In this document: piece after piece, positions 26,056 to 35,467 of the stretch
Layout: each line of letters begins with the position of its first letter
Numbering within the stretch: position 1 is the first letter of the stretch
Assembly (NCBI GenBank): GCA_020634795.1
Contig: JACKAZ010000007.1
Span: forward strand, 186,001 to 250,000
Source: Ardenticatenales bacterium
GTDB taxonomy: Bacteria; Chloroflexota; Anaerolineae; Ardenticatenales; Ardenticatenaceae
Length of the DNA: 64,000 nt
Direction of reading: 5' to 3'
Notes under the pieces: generated by a model
The model's input: the letters and a program-made list of their open reading frames with translations, nothing else
Told to the model about the DNA's origin: nothing
Database searches by the model: none
Made by a program: the position numbers and the translations under genes

Positions 26056-27612
26056 ATGGATACGACCAACGCTTCACATCGCTTTGCCTTGCGCCTCCTC
26101 GTTTTTGCGGGGGGGCTGACGACGTTGGGCGCAGAGCTGACCGCCTCGCGCCTTTTCGCCCCCTTCTTCGGCACCTCCACGATCATCTGGTCGGTGCTGA
26201 TCGGGCTGATTCTGGTCTATCTCAGTGTGGGCTACTGGATCGGCGGACGCTGGGCCGACCGTTCCCCGCAGATGGCGACGCTCGTGCCCATCGTCAGCAT
26301 CGCCGCCCTGTTGGTGGGCCTCATCCCGCTAATCGCTGCGCCGGTGCTGCGCCTCTCGGTCGAAGGGTTCGCGCAGTTCGATGCGGGGTTGCTCGGTGGC
26401 AGCTTCTTCGGGGTGCTGCTGCTCTTCACCGTGCCCATGATCTTGCTCGGCACGATCTCGCCCTTCGCTATCCGGCTGGCGGTGGAAGATGTGACCCACG
26501 CGGGCCGCGCCGCAGGCCAACTCTACGCGCTGTCGACCTTGGGCAGCTTCGTCGGCTCGCTGCTGCCCTCGCTCTGGCTACTGCCCGCCTTTGGCACCCG
26601 CTGGACCTTCTGGCTGCTGGCGCTGGCGTTGCTGGCCGCCACGGCGGTGGCCGCACTGCTGACGGCGCGGCGGGCACTGCTCTGGCCGCTCGTTGCCTTC
26701 GGGGCGGTCTTGGCCGTGGCGCTCTGGGGGCAGGGTCAGCCCATCAAGCCGGGGGCGGGGCTGATCTACGAAGGCGAGTCGCTCTACCATTACATCCGTG
26801 TGGTTGAGGAAAACGGGGTGACCGCGCTGGAGCTGAACGAAGGACAGGGCACGCACAGCATCTACCAGCCCGGCCAAGCGCTGACCGGCAGCGTTTGGGA
26901 TTACTACTTGTTGGCCCCGCTCATCACCCCGCCCCCTGTCGATCCGCTCGCCGCCGAGCTGCGTTGGGCCATCATTGGGGTGGCGGCGGGATCGACGCCG
27001 CGTGCGATTCAAGGGGTATACGGGGATGATCCGGTGGTGGGCGTGGAGATCGACGGCGAGATCATCGCCGTGGCACGCCGCTATTTCGCGCTGGATGCGC
27101 TACGCAATCTCGATGTCGTGGTCGACGATGGGCGCACTTGGCTCGACCGGAGCGAAGCGAGTTTCGACGTGATCGGGATCGACGCCTACCGCCAGCCCTA
27201 CATCCCCTTCCATCTGACCACGGTCGAGTTTTTCACCGCCGCCCGCGACCATCTGACGCCGAATGGGGTGGTGGCGATCAACGTGGGCCGCGCCCCCAAC
27301 GATTGGCGGCTGGTCGATGCGCTGGTCACCACCATGCACGAGGTTTTTCCGACGGTCGTCGCCATCGATGTACCGGACACCTACAACACGCTGCTCTTCG
27401 CCAGCCAACATCCCCTCGCGCTCGACGAGATTCGCACCCATTTCGTCGCACTCGCGCAGCCCGACCTGCAGGCGCTGGCCACTCGCGCCGCGCCCCTGCT
27501 GCGCGTTCCCCCCAGCGGGCCGCTGCGCTTCACCGACGACCGCGCGCCGGTCGAGCAGGTGGTCGACAGCATGATCGCCCGCTTCGCCCTGTCGCCCAGC
27601 GCAGAGCCATAG
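26056..27612 (+). CDS. Fused MFS-like / spermidine synthase-like protein
   Basis: 518 residues. The N-terminal half has about seven to eight membrane helices (LVFAGGLTTLGAELTASRLF, GVLLLFTVPMILLGTISPF and others). The C-terminal half is a Rossmann methyltransferase-like domain of the polyamine synthase type: WAIIGVAAGSTPRAI, VVGVEIDGEIIAVARRYF, VVVDDGRTWL and DVIGIDAYRQPYIPFHLTT. The usual G-G-G-D/E motif for decarboxylated SAM is changed (GVAAGST), so aminopropyl transfer is uncertain. Such fusions are widespread and of unknown substrate. Confidence 0.85.
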   Translation: MDTTNASHRFALRLLVFAGGLTTLGAELTASRLFAPFFGTSTIIWSVLIGLILVYLSVGYWIGGRWADRSPQMATLVPIVSIAALLVGLIPLIAAPVLRLSVEGFAQFDAGLLGGSFFGVLLLFTVPMILLGTISPFAIRLAVEDVTHAGRAAGQLYALSTLGSFVGSLLPSLWLLPAFGTRWTFWLLALALLAATAVAALLTARRALLWPLVAFGAVLAVALWGQGQPIKPGAGLIYEGESLYHYIRVVEENGVTALELNEGQGTHSIYQPGQALTGSVWDYYLLAPLITPPPVDPLAAELRWAIIGVAAGSTPRAIQGVYGDDPVVGVEIDGEIIAVARRYFALDALRNLDVVVDDGRTWLDRSEASFDVIGIDAYRQPYIPFHLTTVEFFTAARDHLTPNGVVAINVGRAPNDWRLVDALVTTMHEVFPTVVAIDVPDTYNTLLFASQHPLALDEIRTHFVALAQPDLQALATRAAPLLRVPPSGPLRFTDDRAPVEQVVDSMIARFALSPSAEP

Positions 27613-27692
27613 CCCCCGGCCCGCCGCGAAAAGTCGGGCCGCGCGTGCGTTACTATCGACAGCAACCGCCGATCAGCGAAAGGACTTGCCGA

Positions 27693-28877
27693 ATGGCCGA
27701 GTATGGAACCGCCCACTTTGAATTTGCTGACCCTGCCGTGCGCCACATCGAAGAGCGGGATATTCCCGCCGTCATCGACCTGTTCAAGCTCAACTACGGC
27801 GATGACTACCCGATCCCCGAATTCTACGACGAGCATTGGGTCAAACGGGGCATCTACTCGGACCATATCATCTGGCTGGTGATCGAGGAAGAGGCGGAGA
27901 TCGTGGCCTCTGGCGCGGTGATCCTCGACTACGGCGACTACAACGATCAGATCGGCGAGATCGGCCGCTTGGTTGTACACCCCGAGCGGAAGGGGCGGGG
28001 CTTGGGCAAGCGGATCATCCACGCGCTGTTGGACGCGACCGATGATACGGTGGAATTTGCCTTCGGCGAGGCGCGCACGGCCCACCCCATCAGCCAAATC
28101 CTCTTTGAACGGGGGGATTTCGGCGCGGTAGGCTTCATCCCCCAGGGCTACCAGATCGGGGATCGGCGCGAAAGTTTCGTCATCTACGCCAACCTCTACA
28201 GCAACGGTCGCCGCCTGCGCCGCACTGATCCGCCCCAACTGATCCCCGAAGTGGCGCCGCTGGCCCGTCACGCGCTGGCTTCGCTCGGCTTGCCCACCAC
28301 GCTGGCCGTGGTCGAAGGGGCGCCCCCCTACCCCGCCGAATCGCTCTGCTCGGTCGAGCCGCTGACCCGACGCTCGCTGGCACGTCTGGTCCGTATCGAG
28401 CAGGGTCGGGTGGTCGAACCGCTGCTCTTCGGCGGGCTCTCGTTGGAGCAGGGCCTTTCCCTGATGCGCAAACGGCAGGCGCTTTACCTGATGGCCCTCG
28501 ACACAGAAGCCCATCCGGTGGGGGCGATCGGCTATCAGTTGGACAGCCCCAGCAAATTGATGAAGGGGATCGAGATGGTGGCCGAAGGGGACGAGCTGCG
28601 TGGCCACCTCTGTGGCTCCTTGCTCAGCGCGGCCGATGAATGGGGCGCGGCGGTGGTCGAAGTCAACATCTCGGCCTACGACCCCCGTTTACAGCGCACT
28701 TTCGCCGATCAGGGCTTCCGTCCCGTGGCCTACGCGCCCGCGATGGTCTTCCACGGCACCGAGCGGCTGGATGTGGTCAAGATGGTCAAGCTCACCATCC
28801 CCTACGATCCGGGCCAGCTCGCCCTCACCGACGCGGGCCGCGAAGTCGTCGAGATCGTCGCCGCAGGCTGGGCGTAA
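27693..28877 (+). CDS. GNAT-family acetyltransferase with a second GNAT-like domain
   Basis: 394 residues. The N-terminal GNAT domain (about 15-175) has the acetyl-CoA loop in LVVHPERKGRGLGKRII (R/Q-x-x-G-x-G/A) followed by HALLDATDD. The C-terminal half (about 210-394) has MALDTEAHPVGAIGYQ, WGAAVVEVNISAYD and a FADQGFRPVAYAPAM strand typical of the end of a GNAT fold, but no clear pyrophosphate-binding loop, so it may be a degenerate second domain. The ATG at 27693 follows GAAAGGA; the longer frame upstream is a shadow of the preceding gene. Substrate unknown. Confidence 0.8.
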   Translation: MAEYGTAHFEFADPAVRHIEERDIPAVIDLFKLNYGDDYPIPEFYDEHWVKRGIYSDHIIWLVIEEEAEIVASGAVILDYGDYNDQIGEIGRLVVHPERKGRGLGKRIIHALLDATDDTVEFAFGEARTAHPISQILFERGDFGAVGFIPQGYQIGDRRESFVIYANLYSNGRRLRRTDPPQLIPEVAPLARHALASLGLPTTLAVVEGAPPYPAESLCSVEPLTRRSLARLVRIEQGRVVEPLLFGGLSLEQGLSLMRKRQALYLMALDTEAHPVGAIGYQLDSPSKLMKGIEMVAEGDELRGHLCGSLLSAADEWGAAVVEVNISAYDPRLQRTFADQGFRPVAYAPAMVFHGTERLDVVKMVKLTIPYDPGQLALTDAGREVVEIVAAGWA

Positions 28878-29280
28878 ACGCAGAACCCTAGTGCTCCATC
28901 AAGTCTTAATCTTCGGGTACTCTACGTAGCGGCAACCCGATCTTTAAGGCTGACGATGCATTAGTCCTTCGGACCGCTGCGCGAACAGTTCGCTCAGGGC
29001 GAGCGCCGCACGCAGAACCCAACGGCTGGTGGCGAATCGCGCATGGGCAACTGTCGGAGAGTCGCCGCGCCGTTCCGCCACGTAAACGGTGGGGACGCCA
29101 AACCCCATGCACCATGCACCATGCACCATGCACCAGCCCCATGCACCATGCACCAGCCCCATGCCCCACCTCCCCTCACTCCAGCACAGTTAAACTCACC
29201 CCACTCGCGCTTTGCTTTGCACGTCGGCTCGTTCCATAATTCCCTTTTGCCCTACCGAGAAGAAGGAATACCGAACACCG
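28878..29280. other. Intergenic repeat-rich region
   Basis: It begins with ACGCAGAACC fused to the GNAT stop codon, continues with CGCTCAGGGCGAGC and AACGCAG-type units, then a CATGCACC array (29103-29165), opposite in orientation to the arrays in the complete linkers, and a few ACTCACC units. No gene is seen. It looks like a rearranged or incomplete version of the composite linker. Confidence 0.6.
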
Positions 29281-30384
29281 ATGAGCACCCCTGAGACGAT
29301 TGTCTTTACCCGAGGCGTCCCCGCGCCGGAGAGCTTTCCGCTGGAACGGGCCGCCGAAGCTGCGGCGGCCGTGATCCGTGAACACGGCCAAGCGACGATG
29401 CAGTACACCCAAAGCACCGGCATGGCTGCGCTGCGCGACGCGCTGGCCGAGCGCCACGATGTGACGGCGGAACAGATCATGATCTCCAACGGGTCGTTGC
29501 AGATCGTCGATTTCATCGGCCACATGATGCTCGGCGAGGGCTCCGTCGCCTTCACCGAAGCCCCGACCTATGATCGCACGCTGACGCTGGCGCGGCGCCA
29601 CCACGCCACCGTTGTGGGTATTCCGCTGGAAGCCGACGGCCCCGACATCGCGGCGCTGGAAGCGGCCCTGGCGCAGCATCGCCCGAAGTTTTTCTACGTG
29701 ATCCCCGATTTCCAGAATCCGTCGGGGGCCACCGCCTCGCTCGAAAAGCGGCAGCGGTTGGTGGCGCTGGCCCGCGAGCACGATTTCTGGCTGCTGGAAG
29801 ATGCGCCCTATCGCCCGCTCCGCTATCGGGGCGAACAACTGCCCTCCCTCTTCGAACTGGACGCCGATCGTGTCCTCCACATGTCCAGCTTCACCAAACA
29901 GATTTCGCCCGGGGTGCGCGTTGGCTACCTGATCGGCGATCCGGCGGTGATCAGCACGCTGGCCAAAGTGGCCGAGGATAGCTACATCACCCCCAATCTG
30001 GTGGGCGAGGGCATCGTCTACGAGTTCATCCGACGTGGCTGGCTGGACGAACAGCTCGATGCGTTGCGCGCACTCTATCTGCCCCGGCTCGAAGCGATCG
30101 GCGCGGCCCTTGAGCGCTATCTGCCGGATGCGGATTGGATCAAGCCGGACGGCGGCTTCTTCCTCTCGGTCACGCTGCCAGAAGGGGTGACCAACGAAGC
30201 GTTGCGCCAAGCCGCTCGCGATCGGGGGCTGGTGCTCTCGGACGGGCGCGGCTTCTTCCCCAACCCCGCCGATGGGGAACGGTTCGTCCGCCTGCCCTTC
30301 TGCGCCATGAGCGAGGATGAGCTGGCGGAAGGGGTGCGCCGTTTGGCCGAGTCGGTCCATGCCCTGACCGAAGGCGGATCATGA
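29281..30384 (+). CDS. PLP-dependent aminotransferase (class I/II, MocR/LysN-like)
   Basis: A 367-residue fold type I aminotransferase. The PLP lysine is in SSFTKQISPGVRVGY. ISNGSLQIVDFIGHMML, TEAPTYDRTL, the VIPDFQNPSGAT motif and LLEDAPYRPLRY match the 2-aminoadipate/aromatic aminotransferase group without the GntR domain. A likely role is transamination of an alpha-amino acid with 2-oxoglutarate. The start at 29281 fits the family; the earlier in-frame start adds non-homologous residues. It overlaps the Nudix gene by ATGA. Confidence 0.88.
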   Translation: MSTPETIVFTRGVPAPESFPLERAAEAAAAVIREHGQATMQYTQSTGMAALRDALAERHDVTAEQIMISNGSLQIVDFIGHMMLGEGSVAFTEAPTYDRTLTLARRHHATVVGIPLEADGPDIAALEAALAQHRPKFFYVIPDFQNPSGATASLEKRQRLVALAREHDFWLLEDAPYRPLRYRGEQLPSLFELDADRVLHMSSFTKQISPGVRVGYLIGDPAVISTLAKVAEDSYITPNLVGEGIVYEFIRRGWLDEQLDALRALYLPRLEAIGAALERYLPDADWIKPDGGFFLSVTLPEGVTNEALRQAARDRGLVLSDGRGFFPNPADGERFVRLPFCAMSEDELAEGVRRLAESVHALTEGGS

Positions 30385-30971
30385 CGCTCGCCAAATGGCG
30401 CACGTTGCACGATCGGATCGCCTACGAAAATCAGTGGGTGCAGGTGCGTGTGCAAGCGGTCGAGCTGCCCGACGGGGAGCGCTATAGCTACACGGTCGTG
30501 GATCGGCCCGCGCAGGGGGTGGCCACTTTCCTGTTCGATGAGGACGGGCGATTACTGATCGAGCAGGAGTACCGCCACGCCATCGGCGAGGTGGTCTGGC
30601 AGCTTCCGGGCGGGCTGATCGACGAGGGGGAAACGCCGCTGGAAAGCGCCCAGCGCGAACTGCGTGAGGAGACGGGCTACGAGGCCGCCGACTGGCAACC
30701 CCTCGGCGGCTTCTACGACAATCCCGCGCTCGGCAATGCGCATTCGACGCTCTTCGTGGCACGCCATCCGCGTCGCGCCGCCCGCGCGCGGGACGCGGCG
30801 GAATGGGTCACGACGCAATGGGTGACGATGGACTGGCTGCGCGAAGCGATCCGCGCGGGCCAGATCGTCGACCGCGTCATCCTCAGCGGGGTGGCAATGC
30901 TTTGGGCAACGCAGAACGGCAACGCAGAGCAGTTAACGCAGAACGCAGAGCAGTTAACGCAGAGCAGTTAA
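30381..30971 (+). CDS. Nudix hydrolase (ADP-ribose pyrophosphatase type)
   Basis: A 196-residue enzyme with a complete Nudix box spread over GGLIDEGETPLESAQ and RELREETGYE, preceded by the Gln-rich IEQEYRHAIGEVVWQLP region of ADP-ribose pyrophosphatases. It hydrolyses ADP-ribose or related nucleoside diphosphates to AMP and sugar phosphate, with Mg2+. Translation is coupled to the aminotransferase. The last 20 residues (ATQNGNAEQLTQNAEQLTQS) are encoded by an AACGCAG repeat array that has invaded the 3' end, so the native stop has been lost or moved. Confidence 0.88.
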   Translation: MTLAKWRTLHDRIAYENQWVQVRVQAVELPDGERYSYTVVDRPAQGVATFLFDEDGRLLIEQEYRHAIGEVVWQLPGGLIDEGETPLESAQRELREETGYEAADWQPLGGFYDNPALGNAHSTLFVARHPRRAARARDAAEWVTTQWVTMDWLREAIRAGQIVDRVILSGVAMLWATQNGNAEQLTQNAEQLTQSS

Positions 30972-31005
30972 CGCAGAACGCAGAGCAAGAGAGGACAGGG
31001 GAACG
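30905..31005 (+). repeat. AACGCAG/GAGCAGTT array spanning the Nudix gene end
   Basis: Runs of AACGCAGAACGCAGAGCAGTT repeat units start inside the coding region and continue 30 bases past the stop codon. Confidence 0.8.
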
Positions 31006-31130
31006 CTGGAGCGAAAAGAATGTGTGGGTGTGCGGCATTGATTTGCATTGCAAATCAATGGAATTGGCAAGGGTTCCCATGCACCATGCCCCATGCACCA
31101 TGCGCCTGACCGCCCGCTCCACTCCCACCC

Positions 31131-33374
31131 TCACGCTTCGTACAACGGGGCGCTCTGCTCCCACAACGTGGGGTCGCTGAGGCGCGTGGCGAGGGCAGTG
31201 TTGCGGGCCGCGATCTGATCGTTGCGAACGGCGACGGCGATGGCCCGTTTGCTACCGACCAAGACCACCATCTCGCGCGCGCGGGTGATGCCGGTGTAGA
31301 GCAGGTTGCGCTGCAACAGCATGTAATGTTGCATCAGCAGCGGCATCACCACCACCGGATATTCGCTCCCCTGACTCTTGTGCACCGAGACCGCGTAAGC
31401 GTGGACCAGTTGGTCTAGCGCGTAATACTCATAAGGCACATCGACCCCGTCGAAATTGACGACCGCCATCTGTGCTTCCCCGTCCAATTGCTTGATACGG
31501 CCCATGTCGCCGTTGAAGACATTCAGATCGTAGTTGTTGCGAATCTGCATCACCCGATCCCCCTCGCGGAAGAGGCGGTGGCCCATCTTGCGCTCCCGCT
31601 TGGTCGGCGCGGGCGGGTTCAACACGGTCTGCAGCCCCTCGTTCAACGTCCCCACCCCCGCCGAACCTCGGTGCATCGGCGAGAGCACTTGGATCTCGTC
31701 GAGCGGATCGTAGCCGAACTTCTGCGGCAGGCGGCGGCTAACGATGTCGATCACCAGCTCGGCGGCGGGCAGTGGTTCGGTCGCGTTGAAGTAGAAGAAG
31801 TCGCGCGCGTTCTGCTCGAAGCGGGGCATTTTGCCCATGTTGATGCGGTGCGCATTGACGATGATGTAGGAATCGGCCGACTGGCGGTAGATCTGATCGA
31901 GCGTGACGGTGGGGATCAACTGGCTGGCGATCAGGTCGCGCAGCACGTTGCCCGCGCCCACGCTCGGCAGTTGGTCGATGTCGCCAACCAGCAGCAGATG
32001 GGTGCCTGCCGATACCGCTTTCAGCAGGCTGTTCATCAGCAGCGTGTCGATCATTGAGGCTTCATCCACGATGATCAAATCGCTTTCCAGCGGGTTGAAG
32101 CGGTCGCGCAAGAACGGTTGGCCGCTGGAGGGCTTGAACTCGAGCAGACGATGGATCGTCTGCGCGGGGTGGCCCGTCGCTTCGCTCAGCCGTTTGGCGG
32201 CGCGGCCCGTCGGAGCGGCCAGCAATACCTCTTTGTTGCGCGCCCTCAACAGTTGCAGAATCGTGCCAGTGACGGTGCTTTTGCCCGTGCCCGGGCCGCC
32301 GGTCAGGATGACGACCGGTTCGGTCAGCGCCAGTTGCACCGCCTCTTTTTGTCGGTCGGAAAGCGTGAACGGGTTCCGTTCGTCCAGAAAGTCGAAGACG
32401 GCGGGCCAGTTGGCCGTTTTGTAGAAGTCCAAGCGGTCGTGGGAGCTGCGCAGCAGCAGCCGTATCTTGTTGGCGATGCCCCCTTCCGCGTAGAAGAAGG
32501 GGGGCAGATAGATGTGCGCCCCCTCGTCACCGCTGGCGATCAGCGTGCCATCGCCCAGCAGAAAGTCCAGTTGCAGCTCGCAGAACTCCGGCTCCACCTC
32601 CAGCAGCTCGCTGGCCGCAGGGACCAACTGTTCGCGGGTGGCGAAGACGTGCCCCTCCTCCACCAGCGTGTTCAGAGCGTGGATCAGCCCGGCCCGCACC
32701 CGCTCTGGCGCGTCGACCGGCAGCCCCAGCTTCTGCGCGATGCTATCCGCCGTCTTGAAGCCGATGCCAAAGATGTCCTGTGCCAGCCGATAGGGGTCGG
32801 CGCGGACGATGCTGACCGACTGATCGCCATACTGTTTGTAGATCTTCACCGCGAGCGTCGTGCTGACCTGATGGGCCTGCAAGAAGATCATGATCTCTTT
32901 GATTTCCTGCTGCTCGGCCCAGGCATTGCGGATCAACCCCACCCGCTTCTTACCGATGCCCGGCACCTCGTGCAGCCGCTCGATCTCGCCGTCGATCACA
33001 TCCAGCGTGTTCAGCCCGAAATGCTCGACGATCCGCTCCGCCATCACAGGGCCAATGCCCTGAATCAGCCCGCTGCCCAGATATTTGCGGATGCCCTCGA
33101 TCGTGGCGGGCAGTTGGACCGTGTAGTGCTGCACTTCGAACTGGCGACCATATTCGGCATGGGTCACCCACTGGCCGGAGAGGCGCATCGATTCCCCGAT
33201 GTTCACGCCCGCCATCGCGCCGACCACCGTCACCTCGTACCGCTTGCCCTTGGGCGTGAAGCGGGCCACGGTGTAGCCGTTCTGTTCGTTCTGATAGGTC
33301 AGCCGTTCCAAGGTGCCTTCCAACTGTTGCAGCGGCGGCACTTGCTCGGCTAGGGGGCTTGTTCTGTCGTCCAT
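31131..33374 (-). CDS. recD2: RecD2-type ATP-dependent DNA helicase
   Basis: A 747-residue SF1B 5'-3' helicase not associated with RecBC. The N-terminal OB-like and helix-hairpin-helix region is marked by YLGSGLIQGIGPVMAERI and LHEVPGIGKKRVG. Motor motifs are Walker A VILTGGPGTGKST, motif Ia APTGRAAKRL, Walker B LIIVDEASMID, motif III LLLVGDIDQLPSVGAGN, and motifs V/VI VHKSQGSEYP and LYTGITRAR. The start MDDRTS at 33374 is preferred because the longer frame upstream runs through repeat DNA. A TATAAT box lies at about 33410. It is likely to work in DNA repair and replication stress. Confidence 0.92.
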   Translation of the reverse strand: MDDRTSPLAEQVPPLQQLEGTLERLTYQNEQNGYTVARFTPKGKRYEVTVVGAMAGVNIGESMRLSGQWVTHAEYGRQFEVQHYTVQLPATIEGIRKYLGSGLIQGIGPVMAERIVEHFGLNTLDVIDGEIERLHEVPGIGKKRVGLIRNAWAEQQEIKEIMIFLQAHQVSTTLAVKIYKQYGDQSVSIVRADPYRLAQDIFGIGFKTADSIAQKLGLPVDAPERVRAGLIHALNTLVEEGHVFATREQLVPAASELLEVEPEFCELQLDFLLGDGTLIASGDEGAHIYLPPFFYAEGGIANKIRLLLRSSHDRLDFYKTANWPAVFDFLDERNPFTLSDRQKEAVQLALTEPVVILTGGPGTGKSTVTGTILQLLRARNKEVLLAAPTGRAAKRLSEATGHPAQTIHRLLEFKPSSGQPFLRDRFNPLESDLIIVDEASMIDTLLMNSLLKAVSAGTHLLLVGDIDQLPSVGAGNVLRDLIASQLIPTVTLDQIYRQSADSYIIVNAHRINMGKMPRFEQNARDFFYFNATEPLPAAELVIDIVSRRLPQKFGYDPLDEIQVLSPMHRGSAGVGTLNEGLQTVLNPPAPTKRERKMGHRLFREGDRVMQIRNNYDLNVFNGDMGRIKQLDGEAQMAVVNFDGVDVPYEYYALDQLVHAYAVSVHKSQGSEYPVVVMPLLMQHYMLLQRNLLYTGITRAREMVVLVGSKRAIAVAVRNDQIAARNTALATRLSDPTLWEQSAPLYEA

Positions 33375-33433
33375 CACATTCGGGGTTTCTCTCGTCGGTG
33401 CGGCTCGAATTATAATCGGCGCCAACGACAGGC

Positions 33434-33694
33434 TAAACGCACAACGCACAACGCAGAACGCAGAACGGATTTTGGCGCATGGGGAATGGCGAATGACGAT
33501 TGGTGCAAGGTGCATGGTGCATGGTGCATGGGCAGAGGTTGAGAATCGTTTCGCCGCTCTGCCGTTGCTGCTCACGCCAACCCATCAAACCCATTAAACC
33601 CGTAAGCTTCCAATTCCCAACCCACCCAACTCACCAAACTCATTAAACTCATTAAACTCATTAAACTCATTAAACTCATCAACCTCATCAAATC
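33434..33694 (+). repeat. Composite linker repeat, copy 3 (upstream of the gene at 33695)
   Basis: Order on the plus strand: AACGCAG array (33434-33466), GGTGCATGG array (33505-33531), core with GGCAGAG...CTCTGCC arms (33531-33585), then CCCATTAAA and CTCATTAAA nonamers (33586-33693) that run straight into the ATG. It shares extended identity with copy 1, including the CTTCCAATTCCCAACCCACC insert. Confidence 0.8.
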
Positions 33695-34831
33695 ATGAAA
33701 CTCTTCGACATTCGCAAACAGCCCTTTGAACCGCGCGGGACGGGGCCGCTACGCCTCGTCAGCTTGGTGCCGAGCACCACCGAGAGCCTTTTCGCGCTGG
33801 GGCGTGGGGATGATCTGGTCGGTTATACGCGCTTCTGCGTCCATCCCGCCGACCAGCTCTCGGCGGACAAGTGGATCGGCGGCACGAAGAACCCCAAGAT
33901 TGAGCAGATCATCGCTCTCCACCCCGATTTGGTCTTTGCCAATCGCGAGGAGAATCGCGCTGAAGATGTCGCGGCGCTGGAAGCCGCGGGGGTCGCGGTT
34001 TGGGTGGCAGAGCCGCGCACCGTGGCCGAAGCGGTGCTCGACCTGCGCCAAACGGCCATGCTGGTGGGCCGCGCCGCGCGCGGAACTGCGTGGGCCGTCG
34101 ACATCGAGAAAGCGTTGGATGCCCTGCGCGATCGGGCGCTGGCGTCACCCCGTTCGGTCGCCTACCTGATCTGGCATGCGCCGTGGATGGCGGCGGGTAA
34201 GGAGAGCTTCATCGCCGCGCTGCTGGCCGAAGCGGGATTGCAGGTCATGGCAGCGGGCCGCTACCCCGAACTTTCCCTCGATGAGATGCGTGGGGCCGAT
34301 GGGGTCATGCTCTCCTCCGAGCCGTTTCCCTTCGACGCGCGCCACCGCGACGAACTGATCGGGGCGGGCGTGGCGGCGGAACGGGTGCGGCGGGTCGATG
34401 GCGAATATCTGTCGTGGCATGGGGTGCGGCTGGCGGCAGGGCTACGCTACCTGCGAGAGCTGCTCGACGACTGGTGGCCCACGCTGCCGCGCCGCCGCCG
34501 CTACCCCGATGACTACCACCGTTTTGCCGCGCTGGCCCGCGCGGGGGAGTACCGCGAGGCGCTGCTGGCGCTCGAACAGGTGTGGGACGTCGAACGGTCC
34601 GAGTTCTATGCGGGGCTGCTGCAACTGATGGTGGTGCTGAACCAGCGCGAAAGTGGCATGCGACCGACCCGCACCCTACGCCGTGCCTACGAGCGGCTGC
34701 TGCCCTACGCCCCGCGCCACGCGGGCCTTGACGTGGCTGCGCTTTGCCACGACGTGGCCGCCGCGCTCGACAATGAAGGGGCGCTGCCCGCCATTGGCTT
34801 AACGTGGGAGGGCGCGGTGGGGCGAGGGTGA
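33695..34831 (+). CDS. Helical-backbone metal receptor (BtuF-like) fused to a DUF309-like domain
   Basis: 378 residues without a signal peptide. Residues 18-265 form a type III substrate-binding protein fold like BtuF/FepB: LRLVSLVPSTTESLFALG, VGYTRFCVHP, GGTKNPKIEQIIALHPDLV. Residues 275-365 resemble the DUF309 helical domain: LARAGEYREALLALEQVW, YAGLLQLMVVLNQRESG, then a helical tail. The lack of any export signal argues against ABC transport and for a cytoplasmic cofactor- or metal-binding role. No transporter genes are adjacent. The CTCATTAAA array abuts the start codon with no Shine-Dalgarno. I am sure of the receptor fold, less so of DUF309. Confidence 0.8.
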   Translation: MKLFDIRKQPFEPRGTGPLRLVSLVPSTTESLFALGRGDDLVGYTRFCVHPADQLSADKWIGGTKNPKIEQIIALHPDLVFANREENRAEDVAALEAAGVAVWVAEPRTVAEAVLDLRQTAMLVGRAARGTAWAVDIEKALDALRDRALASPRSVAYLIWHAPWMAAGKESFIAALLAEAGLQVMAAGRYPELSLDEMRGADGVMLSSEPFPFDARHRDELIGAGVAAERVRRVDGEYLSWHGVRLAAGLRYLRELLDDWWPTLPRRRRYPDDYHRFAALARAGEYREALLALEQVWDVERSEFYAGLLQLMVVLNQRESGMRPTRTLRRAYERLLPYAPRHAGLDVAALCHDVAAALDNEGALPAIGLTWEGAVGRG

Positions 34832-35448
34832 ATCCCAAGAGCAGGATCAATCGGGCGAATCAAGCCAATACCTTGTGAATCATTCACGACGAGTCGAGAA
34901 TCGTGACTCGTCCTGTCCGGCGCGTTCGACGAATCGACTGAGCGTGCGACTGAAACGGTCGGCGAGCCTAGTCGAGCCGCTCACGCCGAAGTCGCAGTCG
35001 AAGGGAGAAGCGGAACCCCTGGCTCAAGCATTGCAACTGCCGTGCTTTGCATTGCCCCACCCCCTTACACTCCCCCCTGTCTGCCTCCACCAGCTCCTTC
35101 AGCCCCTTCGGTTGTGGAATCCAGCGCCTCTAGCAGTCTGCACAACGCTTGCCTGCACCTAAAGAGCCAAAAAGCAAAGTGTTGCACTTCCCTCTTTTTT
35201 CCTGTAGAATGCTAACGGTTGGTCAAAGTAGAGCGGCAAACGAGCGTCCGAGCCAGTTCATCCCCACCCGCTGGCTCAAACACGATGAAATAGCCCACAG
35301 TCATGGGACTTTGCCACTCTTGAGCCGGTAAGGAGGTGCCACAACCGAGAAGTGTTGGAACTGTTGATTCGTTGTCCTAATCCCATGTTGTCTCATCCAT
35401 GGTATGCCACGTAGCATGCCCACACTCCCTCCAATCTCAATTTCCTGC
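34832..35448. other. Intergenic region without recognised genes
   Basis: No protein or RNA gene was recognised. The plus strand has a TGTAGAAT extended -10-like sequence at 35213-35220 that might start the transcript of the secreted protein gene at 35468, with a long leader; no matching -35 box was found. Confidence 0.35.
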
Positions 35449-35467
35449 TAAGGAGTAACTCTCTATT

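Noticed and set aside
27138..27692. N-terminal extension of the GNAT protein
   Set aside because: The frame overlaps the spermidine-synthase-like gene in another phase and is Arg/Pro-rich; the ATG at 27693 has a ribosome binding site and starts the conserved domain.
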